From Ptychodera flava (Eukaryota > Hemichordata > Enteropneusta > Ptychoderidae), in contig NC_091931.1 in NCBI RefSeq assembly GCF_041260155.1, positions 19,386,166 through 19,450,165 on the forward strand: DNA of 64,000 nucleotides, written 5' to 3'. A program made the position numbers and the translations under genes. The first letter of the stretch is position 1; each line of letters begins with the position of its first letter. Below the pieces are notes generated by a model that had not been told where the DNA came from, made no database searches, and saw only the letters and a program-made list of their open reading frames with translations. This document shows, one piece after another, positions 12,401 to 22,752 of this stretch.

Positions 12401-15400
12401 AGGACATCAGCTGAAACCTTGGCTATTGCTGCTGATCTGTACAATCAGTGATAATAGCAATCTTAGCGATATCAAACCTTTTGGCCAGCAAACATTTCAA
12501 ATAATTGTAGAAATGCAAGTTACTTGAGAAAGGCAGTAGGAAATGACTAATAAATTTTTTGAAACAAGTGGCTATTATCCAAATAGATAACTGATGGGAA
12601 AGGGTATCATGTACTGGTGATGGCTTAGAATTTAAGTGGAATACATTTTACATTTTGAATGTGTACAGCAGGTAATTTTATAACCTCATTTGTTGCTTTA
12701 CCATAGCTACCTTGGTAGCTATGGTATTTTCATGTGTGTGTGGATGGGTATTTGATACTATGCTGGATATTAACTATGAGTCGAATTCATTCTTCTTGAC
12801 ATTTTACTTGACATTTTAAAAGAAATATTTCAATATTTTAATGACAAGCTCATAAACATAAAATTGCTGATTGGTAAAGCTACATCTAACAAACAGCAAG
12901 AATGTGATATGAAGTGATCAGATTGCTGTATGTGTCTCTATGAGTGATTGTGATTGTCAATGAGTGACTGAAATTCTCTATGAATGATTTAAATTCTGTA
13001 TGGATGTTAAAATGCCATCCATTTCTTATTTCAAAATGAATCTTTCACTGATCACACATGTTGGAACAAATCATCTTAGGAAAACCTTGAGAATTGAGAA
13101 TATTTCAGTAGTTTTAATAATAACAAGCTAGAATTTGTTGAGAATAGATTCAAATATTGCAAAGTCAGTGTGTTTCTGCCTGGTTTTGGGATAGACTCAA
13201 TGATTCGATACTTGAGGGCGCTTTTCATTATCCCTTGAGAACAATCTTTTTGTCTGGAGCTTGGTCTCTGTTTACAGTAATAGCAAAAGTTTATGGATAG
13301 GGTGGTGGGGTTACTTAAAAAGTAATGATATGATGTAGTTGATCACCATCAACAGTGGATCAGGCCCCGGGGATCAGGCATGATATGCGCTAGAAAATTC
13401 TGGCTGCCTCCCCTTCCCTTCCCCTCCCTAGAGGCTAAAGCCATGATAATTCATACAAATAATCAGAAATTTTAATAAACACAGTTTGAAATCACATCTT
13501 TTTAAGGAATTTTGCACAGCTAACGTCAGATTTATATTTTTTATTAATCATAATACCTATTTTTTATTAATGTATGGAGCACTGACATGCAGTGTAGTAC
13601 AATTTTTAGGAAATAAAAATAGAAGTGTTTGTTCTGGATGTTTGTTCTTGTCTCATTTTCAAGTCCTCTTTTAGTTTTACTTGTATAAACCTTCCAAACT
13701 TAAGTTTCGGCACTGACTTTTGCATGTATGAAAAGATAAAAAATAAAGAGATGGGACTCACCTGAATATGAACGTGAGAGCATTTATTGCTCCCTGTACA
13801 GCATCTTTGCTGAAATTTGATTCCACATTTTCTAATTTCTGTGAAAAAAAGGGGAAAAGGATCGGATAAAAAAATTGGTTCCTGTCAAGCTGAAGTCTAA
13901 AAAAGTTAAACAAGTTGTCCCTAATGGTTGCAACAAGACAAATATGAGGTTACTGACTGAATTCTTGTACTCTACTTTCCAAGCCAAGTCCAAGGAGATC
14001 AACCTTGGCCTTGGAAAACAGTATTTCTGTAACAATATTCCATGGTGAAAGAGTTAAACTATATTATACAACATCAGGGAGATTCCTGTCATAATATGAC
14101 AGAAACACCTATGGCACTCACACAGATAAATATGGTAATATTTGAGTAAAAATCACTATGTTTGTATATGCATGTCATAGCAAGACAAGTCGATGGAAAT
14201 TACATTAATATATGTTTACAGTAGGGGTCCATGCTGGATACACTTATGTCATCATATGGGATATGCTCTGCTTTACTGATTACATCCAAATTTAAACGGC
14301 AACATATGAACACAGCAGGAACAAGGTCTAATAGGATTAATGGTAAATGTCAGTGAATCTAAGGTATTGGTTTCAGGGTCCATACTCTCAGAGCCTTTTT
14401 AAATTCAAAGACCTTTTCCAGCAATTTTCAAGGACTTCACATATCATTTTTACAATATCATGACGGATTGTTTTCATTATTTTCCAAGCTTCTGGACAAC
14501 TCAACAATTTTCTAGAACTTCCAAAGACTAAATTTCATTATCATGGACTTTCCAAGGGGCTTTAAGAAAGGCAATAGAATTGGGTTTGTTTTGTATTTCC
14601 AATCTTACTAGTAAACACTCTTCGTCACCTCTGTGCTACATCATGTCACCTCTGTGCTACATCATGTCTTGGGACACTTTGAATTTACTTTGATGCTTGA
14701 AAGATGATTTTAGGTGTGGCTGTCTGTACTCACTGAATGGAAGTCTCCAACGTTAACTGTGCCAAGTCTGTACTGGAGAAACAGAAGAACATCTCTGCAA
14801 AGCTCTGCCAGGATGTCTTGTGGAATCCCATTGATTGTTTCCACAGCTATGGTGAAACCTTGTTGGGAAAGATGACATCCATAAGTTTGCACCAATGTCA
14901 ACAGCTACCAGCTGTACAGCTTTGCAATGCAATTCAAGATGTTGGCTTTAAAAGTGTATTAGGTAAAGATTTTCCAATCCTGGTAAAGCAGTACATCAAT
15001 GCGGAAATGAGAATGCTTATTTTTATGAGGTATTTTTCAAAGATAATTGCTTTGTGAAGGTTTGGAAATGTGCATGGTTCTGTTCTGTTGTGCTCTTCTT
15101 GAATCAGTACATCAAAGAAGAATCCTGCTAAAATGACTGAGGACCATTGTATGCATATGGCTATATAGCAGAACAAAAGCATTGACTTCAGGAAACACTG
15201 TTTTCAACAGTTTTTTTTTTTTTCAAATATTTATGCTACATAGAGGCTTTAAGACAAATATTTCCTGGTATTGCATTGAAACTCCAAGTAACAGCTCATT
15301 AAATCCACTATTTTGAGCAAAGTGAGGGGTGGGTAACAATGTGAACATAGCTTCGGGTTAAGTAAAAAAGATTTTATATCCTAGCCCTCCCCTCCCCTCC

Positions 15401-16631
15401 CCTCCCTGCATTAATTGCAGCCCCCGGGGCCATGGAATGGCTTCTTTCAAGTTAACTGTTTTTGTGGCATAACAACGGCCAGCTGCAAAATTGTAGCTCT
15501 ACGGTGAGGCGGTCGGTGAGTTTTGGTTCGCGCTAATACCAAACCCCATAAACGACAAGGTTAGTGTAGTATAGTGTTTAGTCTTCAGTAGTGATAAATC
15601 GGTACGACCAAATGCAGTTAATATGCGGGATTTTACATGAAAATGCCGCGCCATGTGTGGCGCGCTTATTTTGTATGCTGCAGGGCCTTCGGCATTGTAG
15701 CTCTACTGGTGAGCGAGGTCGCAAAAACCAAAACTCACCGACCGCCGCACCGTAGCGCTACAATTTTGCAGCTAAACAACGGCCAACACGAAAATAGGCC
15801 ATCACATGGTCTCATAGCTACAATTATTGCATCTGCCCCTCCCCAATAAACCAAGTATATTGGGGTAGGAAGCTTCTTGTATACTCAAAAGGACACCTCG
15901 TACTCGACCTAAAATACCTGCCGAAAAGCAAACACATTTGACATTTAGAGACAATTGTCGAACGAGCATAAATGATGTGACAGCCTGGGTCTTGAGATCC
16001 TCAATGTTACTGAGCAAAAATATAGCGAAGAGAATGGTTCGGCTTTGCATGAAGTGACTGACGCATTTATCGGTAAAACCACAGGCCCTGTAATCACGGT
16101 ACGGTTTTAAAAACTTGCCTTGCCTTGCCGAATCAAAATTACAGTTCTCTCGTAGACATTATTAAAGGGCGTGACCGTATAAACGATAAACGGTTCGGGA
16201 TGCCTGAGTGCTGGGGCCCTCAAATTCATTCTTTGAACCCATATTTTGGACGATGAAATCATGGATGTTTAACTCCGTGCTCTACCGTGTATCATGCACA
16301 TACCGACGTGGTCACACATGAGGCCGAATCTCAACTTCCAAGTCAATAGCAACTCCGGCTGCTGTACGTGTACGCACGGTCCTTTTGTGGAGGACTAGTA
16401 CGGTGTACTAGTCATCATCAGCTCATTCATGCAGTGGCAACACAAGGAAAATACATCATACACTGCAGTACTGATCATATTCAAATAAAAATCATGGTTA
16501 AGCCCTTAAATTATGCTCCGTATGCATTGCTTGTTGTTTGTAGTGTCGATAACCAAACTATTTTACACAACACCGCAGTTATTCATTCAACATTCGAACG
16601 TACCTTCAGGAATGGTCTGCAACACCGCCAT
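9355..16631 (-). CDS. COMMD6: COMM domain-containing protein 6
   Basis: A COMMD protein of the Commander/CCC complex, which acts in endosomal recycling and modulates NF-kB signalling through COMMD-COMMD pairing. Six coding exons: 16631-16604, 14858-14734, 13838-13762, 12436-12325, 11782-11576 and 9405-9355. They join in phase to 199 aa. The N-terminal helical domain covers about residues 10-115 (INGIPQDILAELC). The COMM domain covers about 131-199 and contains GQLVDMEWKLG, SSDSCRSL and FEMTIPEFQ, which fit COMMD6 better than other COMMDs. The C-terminus is MASILETV. The main human isoform is only 85 aa; this gene keeps the full N-terminal domain. The start ATGGCGG lies in a YY1-like context, and a DR1 site sits just upstream. 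Introns carry several inverted-repeat elements. Identity is confident; the exon 2 acceptor (CCCAACAAG) was chosen because it alone keeps phase. Confidence 0.93.
9754..10108. mobile_element. TTAA-flanked inverted-repeat element (family 1, copy 1)
   Basis: The left end is TTAAAGCTCCATAAGCTGTA. The right end, reverse-complemented, is TTAAAGGGACATAAGCTGTA. TTAA at both outer edges is the target duplication expected of piggyBac or Kolobok elements. It is 355 bp and non-coding, inside COMMD6 intron 5. A second copy lies at about 63018-63331. Confidence 0.65.
10357..10500. mobile_element. Foldback (hairpin) element
   Basis: Two perfect 26-bp inverted arms (10383-10408 and 10445-10470) sit inside longer imperfect arms that end in TAATATA(ATG)GAAATAAC. 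The whole is a 144-bp potential hairpin in COMMD6 intron 5. No target duplication is clear. Confidence 0.65.
11576..11782 (-). CDS. COMMD6: COMMD6 coding exon 5 (start of COMM domain)
   Basis: 207 nt, 69 codons, from GQTLMSS to FEMTIPEFQ, with acceptor TTTTACAATAG and donor GTAAGT. It carries the diagnostic GQLVDMEWKLG block. Confidence 0.95.
12325..12436 (-). CDS. COMMD6: COMMD6 coding exon 4
   Basis: 112 nt after a TTGTACAG acceptor. It encodes SAAIAKVSADVLGRELKG and ends with LWAEQ before a GTACAC donor. Confidence 0.9.
12699..12726. repeat. Short perfect palindrome
   Basis: Arms TACCATAGCTACC and GGTAGCTATGGTA (13 bp each) are separated by TT, in COMMD6 intron 3. Confidence 0.8.
13762..13838 (-). 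CDS. COMMD6: COMMD6 coding exon 3
   Basis: 77 nt after a TTTTTTTTCACAG acceptor. It encodes KLENVESNFSKDAVQGAIN and the following ALTFIF, with a CAG|GTGAGT donor. Confidence 0.88.
14634..14680 (+). repeat. Short tandem duplication
   Basis: The block GTCACCTCTGTGCTACATCA occurs twice in immediate succession, in COMMD6 intron 2. Confidence 0.8.
14734..14858 (-). CDS. COMMD6: COMMD6 coding exon 2
   Basis: 125 nt, residues 10-51, containing INGIPQDILAELCRDVL. The donor is TCA|GTGAGT. Earlier AG sites give an in-frame stop or the wrong phase. Confidence 0.85.
15481..15773. mobile_element. MITE-like inverted-repeat element with 10-bp target duplication
   Basis: It starts AGCTGCAAAATTGTAG and ends CTACAATTTTGCAGCT. 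The inverted arms extend about 50 bp with few mismatches. Direct repeats AACAACGGCC flank it (15471-15480 and 15775-15784, one base of slack on the right). It is 293 bp, non-coding, in COMMD6 intron 1. Duplications of 9-10 bp are typical of Mutator-like elements; that assignment is inference. Confidence 0.75.
16604..16631 (-). CDS. COMMD6: COMMD6 coding exon 1
   Basis: Encodes MAVLQTIPE plus the first base of Gly10, then a GTACG donor. It is 28 nt and phase-matches exon 2. Confidence 0.85.
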
Positions 16632-16759
16632 ATTCTCAAGTGACCTCTGACCTACCATGTGACAGGTCAGGTGACTCAATTCATTTCTGATAACTTCCTG
16701 TGTTATTCAGTTGTCCTGCCACTGCGGAAAAGCGTATCCTAAAGTGTGCAGCGTATCGG
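16632..16759. promoter_or_regulatory. Putative shared promoter between COMMD6 and the 63-aa ORF
   Basis: 128 bp separate the two divergent ATGs. The interval holds the DR1 site and an ETS-type core (ACTTCCTG near 16693). No TATA box is apparent, as is usual for bidirectional housekeeping promoters. It counts as bidirectional only if the plus-strand ORF is real. Confidence 0.35.
16641..16653 (-). promoter_or_regulatory. DR1 nuclear-receptor site upstream of COMMD6
   Basis: The minus strand reads AGGTCA-G-AGGTCA, a canonical direct repeat with one-base spacing. DR1 sites bind HNF4, RXR heterodimers and COUP-TF. It ends ten bases before the COMMD6 ATG, so it could lie in the promoter or 5' UTR. 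Function is inferred from the motif only. Confidence 0.5.
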
Positions 16760-16951
16760 ATGTCCGATCCGCATACGGCCCAGTTCATCGAAAATGTTGA
16801 TGCCGTGTTAATGATATTCCGTAACTATTTTAGAAAGACGACCAAGACCCAGGCAGTGTCGCTAATTGAGTCAAATCTTTCCGTGATCGACCCCGTCGTC
16901 ATGGCATCACAAATCAAATCAGCCAAGCTCACTCAAGCTTACCAATGCTAG
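16760..16951 (+). CDS. Unrecognised 63-aa ORF divergent from COMMD6
   Basis: I do not recognise this protein. The ATG at 16760 opens 63 codons, with the N-terminus MSDPHTAQFIENVDAVL, a predicted-helical middle rich in F, Y, K and T, and the C-terminus SAKLTQAYQC. There is no signal peptide, membrane segment or cysteine pair. Base use is more GC-rich at third positions than in nearby non-coding sequence, which hints at coding. It sits head to head with COMMD6 and could use the AATAAA at about 17549. It may be a single-exon small protein, the first exon of a longer gene, or a chance ORF in a GC-rich promoter. Confidence 0.33.
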   Translation: MSDPHTAQFIENVDAVLMIFRNYFRKTTKTQAVSLIESNLSVIDPVVMASQIKSAKLTQAYQC

Positions 16952-17722
16952 AATGGCCAATTTCCACTTGGAGGATTCTTTCAATTCTTTCAACAAACAG
17001 AGTATAAATTAATTAAAACATGTTCGCCAACTTTATCTATTGAATATATACGGAGTGACTATTGACAGGCTAGAGCTGTCAATCAAATTCTGGCTATTGC
17101 CAATTTATTGGCCAATGAGCTTTCATCGACCACGTGTATTAACAAAAAAACTCCAGTGCACTGTACAGCCAACTGTTACTGACTGATGTTCTTGACTAAT
17201 GTATTTTCGCCACTTTTATTAGTAAGTGACCGTTTTCAGGGATATACCAATGATAACGTAACGACATATGAAGAGTTCAGTCCTTTTGTGTAACACATTC
17301 AGTAGTCATATTCATTTTTAATTAATCTTTGACGATACACAAATCCCTGTCACTAACAACTATAACTTGCTTGATGCCAGCACTACTTGTAGTAGTTCTT
17401 TTCATATGCTGATGTCATATATTCAACAATATCTTGGTGCCTGGGGAAGAAACAAACAGTAACCAAAACCATCCACTGCAAGCATTGACACTATACCTCC
17501 AAGTTTATATTTTTGCCTTACCGCACTCTTTGAGTGTGTTGTTGAGCAATAAAGTAAAGTTATATTGACTCTAATTTTAAGTATTGAATTTTACAGCCTG
17601 TGACGAGATGTCTTCTGTAGGCTTGTTACAATGATTCATTTCAGATCATAATTTATTCTGGATGACAAGAATCTTTTGTCTTTGTTCAAGAAGTCAATTG
17701 ATACATCAAGAATCTTACCATA

Positions 17723-18810
17723 GGTACACTAAGTGTGACAGTTTTCGGACGACCTCAGTTTTCGGACATTTAGTGACTTGCTGTTAGTTACACTAACTTC
17801 GCTCCGTATCGACAGCGTTTTACAGGTCATGTGACCTCATATTAAGTCAGGTAACACTGTTGTCCCGTTTTCGATAGTTTTTTTGGTAGAAGCTATTGAG
17901 TTCTCTACGAGCGGCGGTCACAAATTGTCGTCTGACACCGCGTCAGTGATACTGTCAACATATTGCCGTCAGGTCACAGTAACTGAAATTTTGAATAAAG
18001 TCCTTATTTAACATTGAATTTCCAATGTGGGGGAGAATAATGATTTTAAAATATTCTTTCCATTGTTCGCTACGATTGCATGTAGTTTTAACGAAAACTG
18101 CGCAGTTGTTTCTAGAAAAAAAGTACATTTAATGAACGTATGAAGTGTACAATTTTCGGACAGACAATATTTTAGCATAATTGTGTAAACGTAGTAAGTG
18201 GCTTACCGCGTAAAAACTTGACAGGTAAATAATGTCGTACGATGAAATATACTCGCTATTTGTATTAAATAATGCCTGTGCGATTCTAATACAAACAAAT
18301 ATGCAATGGAAACAATTATAAGTAATACTCACTGAACAAACTTAGCGAAGTTAGCCACACCGTACGATACAAGGTGCCGAAAGCAACACACACAGAGGCA
18401 GCCCGTGTCCGATATCTAGCGCTATACACGTCGAAATATAGTTGAGTCGTCCATGGATTAAACATAACTAATTATCATGAAATATTCTTATATACAGTTT
18501 TCTAAACACATCGAAATTAAAAATTGGTGGTTTGAAGTTTCAAATTATCAATACTTAGCTCCTAATCACATTCCAAACACGACGTCCGATTTCTGGGATT
18601 GCAGTCCGATTACTACGCCATCGACATGGGGTCAAAACTTTGGCAACTTTGACCCCGAAATATCACTCCCGTCGTATCAACTGAGTTTGAGAATAACCAC
18701 AATAAAGTTTCGAAAGGTATGGTAATAATATTTCGTATTGCTGGTCATTTACGAAACGACTTTAGGCGAAATTTACTACCCTGTCCGAATTCTGTCACAC
18801 TGAGTGTACC
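17723..18810. mobile_element. Inverted-repeat bounded element, about 1.1 kb
   Basis: The left end reads GGTACACTAAGTGTGACAG and then TTTTCGGAC. The right end, reverse-complemented, reads GGTACACTCAGTGTGACAG and then AATTCGGAC: 28 bp with three mismatches. The motif TTCGGAC recurs inside. No transposase is seen and no target duplication is certain, so it looks like a non-autonomous DNA element. Confidence 0.6.
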
Positions 18811-20860
18811 GGCAATCTGAAACTACATTCTAGCCTGTGATACAAATGGCAATCAGGGGATACTATGAATTGCGGGATCCTTGGCTATTGTCAGCCATAA
18901 ATAATCATTCAACATTCACTATTCTGAGATTATCTTGTGATTTCTGACTCCAGTTTTAGAGGTTGGATGGTTTTTATGAGACGATCAACTAGAATCAAGC
19001 ATCTGTCAAAGGCTTTCAGTTTTACCGTTTCATAAATTTTGCAATAGTCCTGAAAGCTGAATTATTGCTATGCATTCCATGTGCTCGGTTGCTTTGTGGA
19101 AATTCAAGACATGGCAAGATGAAAGAGGAAATGATGGCATTAAGACTTCTTGCATCAGATAAAGACTGAATTGATAGTATAATGACAATCAAACCATCAT
19201 CGTTGCCAAGGAATATATTCTGAGGTGAAATCCTACTTGAACATTGTTGGTGGGGGAAGGGGGGGGGGAAACAATCGATGCAAGTTATCTGAAATAAATA
19301 TAGATCTAAAAGCCATTTCATTGCTTCGATACTTTTCATGTATGTGCATACTTCTGATAAATGGCGCTGATTGCAACTGATGAACTGAACGTATTTTTAT
19401 TAATATCCAAAAATAAATATTTGTCCAAATTTTCCACAAGAATGGCAAAAATAAAACCTGCTTGTGTTACAATTGATACTAAAAGTTAGGCTAATTTATG
19501 GCTCAGACTACAAGCTGCAACAACAACCACGCATGCATCAACAAAATTTGTCCAATTTTCAAGCAGTAGTGTCCGATGTTGCAAGCGTGCAGCTATATTT
19601 GGTATCAAATCTGAAATAACTATCAGCGCTATTCATTATCTTTTACATGTAATAAGCCAAAAGTTTTTTATCAAATCTTCTGGTGATTTTATAGCTCTAC
19701 CATGGTGTAGTGTTTAGCAATATCGGCCAAAAATTGTTCTCAAAGGCCGGGGAGTACCCAGGAAGGACATTGAGGGAGGGGTGCACCACTTGGTCTGCAA
19801 CAGTGCAGATATGGGGTTAATAAGCAGAAAGTGTGGTACACACAGAATAACTTGAATCATGCAAGGGAAACCAAGGGAAGACTACTCCACTGAAAAAAAT
19901 ATGCTGTATCGCCTTTTCTCAATTTTAAGTGTTTTAAATCTTCATTTTGAGTTTTATTGTGATGTTGGCACAGTTTTCGATCTAGTTCTGAAACATTTAC
20001 TGACATATTGTGGTTGAGGCAGTGTTGTAGTTTGTACTTTGGAGCTAAATTTTCAGCTGTTATTTTTTCCACTCCGTCTAACATAGGAGTTGCAATCTGT
20101 TAAGATGGCTTGGCTTCATCAATGATTTCTCCCGTTGTTCAAAGATGACATGGCAACAAAGTAAAAAAAATAGCCATCTGTAATGAGAATGTGATGAAAA
20201 AAAACTTTTCAAGACATGCACACTCGTTCTGATTTCAATTCCAGCATATCACGTTTCAAATGATCTATTATTGATATCTCAACCGACGTCATCAAATTTT
20301 TTAAAAAGTACCTCTTAGCAGAATGAGTACATGAAGGCCTATTACTTTTCAATTTCCGCACCTGGTTTATCAAATGAGTGATGCCAGATGAAGTCTTACA
20401 GAAAAAATGACTGATTTATTTGCAATGATGCCATTTGGAGCAATCTCAGATATGACTCTAGCAACTTTACTTTCATCCATTGCCTTTGTACATAAAATAC
20501 AAAAATAGCATTTCATGTAACCAGCAAATTTACTACACAGGACAGCGTCGAAATGAAACACAATCATGGAGAAGCCAGGTTGAAATCAGAGGACTTTTTT
20601 ACCTCAAGATTAATATTCTCCAGGGAAAGTGTCCTCTTTCTTTCTAATGATGTGCTATGCTTTATTGTCTCAGAAGATTCATTTATTCAGAAATCCCGTG
20701 TCACCTCCAGATTTTATGGTATGTCCCAACTTGAGCTCTTGTTATTTTCATTCATATATATGACAGACTTAATCTTTTCACCACTTTAGTATATCTTTAT
20801 TGTTTTCAACGGGTGGGCAGACCTTTATTCATGGAAAAAGGGGGGATACCGATGAACACA

Positions 20861-21640
20861 TTAAGGTGAAGTACTACGAATTACGTCAAAATTAAGTTGT
20901 GGTGTCATTTTCTTGAAACTTTGCACAAATATTCTTGGAAGTTGTGCAAGTGCAAAAATAAAATAAAACATGGGGGTCACCACGCTCGTTTTCCATGGAA
21001 ACGGACGTTAAAATGGCGTCGTTAGAAATGAATAAAAATGATATAATTCACTTAAACTAAAGAAAGCAATTATAAAAGCTTAGCAAATGATTAATTTTAA
21101 TAAATACCAAGACTTAAGATCCATATCTATCGAACGTATAGTTTTTCATGATGTTAGTAAAGAAATTTTTACATAAGTATCGATTACAAAATGACGATAT
21201 CGAAATTATAACACTGCATAATTTTCGAACTTTCTTCCTGTCGCTTTGAATGGTGTCATTTTGACCAAACTTGGCGAATAAAATCGTGACATAATACCAT
21301 TTAGTTTACACCTTTAATAAAAGGGTGTCACCACGCTACTTTTTACAATATCTCCAGGTGAATGGGTAATATGCGCCATGTAAATGGGAGAGAAATGTTA
21401 ACTTTTCGCTCATATTGAATAAAAAACAGCTTCCTAGGGGTCAAATATGACAAGGTTATAGGTCACATGTATTTCTAAGAGATTGGGTCAAAAAATTAGG
21501 TAAAAGCGCAATTTCAAAAATCACAGGTGATGTTAATACATGCGCTACAAAGTAACCCATTTGCGACAGGCTGGAGTTAAATCTGCGCAGAAACGTTCCT
21601 AAAGCGTGTGCGCGTCCGAATTCGTCGCCCTTTACCTTAA
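20861..21640. mobile_element. TTAA-flanked inverted-repeat element, 780 bp
   Basis: The left end is TTAAGGTGAAGTACTACGAA; the right end, reverse-complemented, is TTAAGGTAAAGGGCGACGAA. Both outer edges are TTAA. Inside are two copies of GGGTGTCACCACGCT-like sequence. No transposase ORF is seen. This fits a non-autonomous piggyBac or Kolobok element. Confidence 0.6.
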
Positions 21641-22662
21641 GGTAAACCAAACCAATACCACTGCCCCAGCATACATTTGTATTTACTCACACAGACACAA
21701 GCAAACCATGCATACATACGCGTACAGCAGACACATCCATGATCAGTGACACAAATATATCAGGAATAAAGATTTCTTTCTGCCATGGTATACATAAAAG
21801 ACAGACTTCTTTTAATACAGACAGTAGGTATATATGCGTTTACATCTGAAATTTGTCTCTTCTGGGAATAACAGTATGTGGTAGTATACATACACACTCA
21901 AATATTCACAACACGCTAAACATGGATACAGCAGAGAAAAAGAAAAAAATATTCATGAAAGTAAATTCATCATTCGGACCGAAATGTCTGCATTAAAAGA
22001 ATGCATCAGACGTTGAAAAGAAAGCATTTGAATGGAGAGATAACAGATAGAATGTGTATTCTGGGACAATGGACCCTGCATATAGGCCTGTGGTAAGACG
22101 ATACACAACAAAAAGTTAAGACAGACTGGATTCTGGGCGGATACTAACACAATAATGTTGCCTGTCAAATACTAAAAGAGTATTATTCCAAATACGAAAA
22201 GGACACTTCGAAAAGCTTATACTGATCTGTAATAAAACGTATGATCTTCTTTCCCCCATTTAGTTTGAATACTGCAGAAATTCAGGTCACAGAATGAAAG
22301 CTGTAAATAGTGTAAATCAATCTGTCTTTCTGGCTTTTTGATATCTTCTCAAAGGTCACAGATATACTCAATAACCACAACAATCAAACTTTCTCCATTT
22401 CCTTATTTTTTTAAAAGACTGAAATCCATAAATAATTAGAAGCAAAAGTTGAACATACAAAACAGGTAATTCATATGCTGAGAGAAAAAAAAATTCACTA
22501 TATGTGAAAAAAAAAGCGAAAGGAATATCCAACAAACACGAGGATGAGATTGGGTAAATATATTCAAGTACAACTGTACATGGGTATCCACTAAGTTGAT
22601 GGCTGGATTTTCGTCATGGTTAAGTACAATTTATGTACACTTTTTGGACTACTTCTGCTACA

Positions 22663-22752
22663 CTAGTAAAGACTGGTCTTCTTCATAATCCTTAAAAATT
22701 CTGCTTCGTTGATTTCTCCGTCTCCGTCTCTGTCTGCTTCATCGATCATTTC
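22663..22752 (-). CDS. CETN2: Centrin terminal coding exon (EF-hand 4)
   Basis: 90 nt including the stop: [19 protein letters not shown] and then [13 protein letters not shown]. Acceptor TGCGACAG. Confidence 0.96.
   Translation of the reverse strand, partial: EMIDEADRDGDGEINEAEFLRIMKKTSLY

Larger units (their letters stand above)
16952..22662. other. Intergenic spacer between COMMD6 and centrin 3' end
   Basis: No exon with paired splice sites or a recognisable motif was found in these 5.7 kb. An AATAAA with downstream T-rich sequence at about 17549 could end a plus-strand transcript. Two inverted-repeat elements are present (17723-18810 and 20861-21640). The segment just left of 22663 should hold the centrin 3' UTR. 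Confidence 0.55.

Noticed and set aside
14380..14570. Stretch rich in CAAGGACTT/CTTCCAA motifs resembling a known animal repeat type
   Set aside because: Resemblance is from memory only and edges cannot be defined.
14859..14901. Extension of COMMD6 exon 2 upstream to TTG at 14901
   Set aside because: The frame is open, but no acceptor there matches the phase of exon 1; the AACAAG acceptor at 14859 does.
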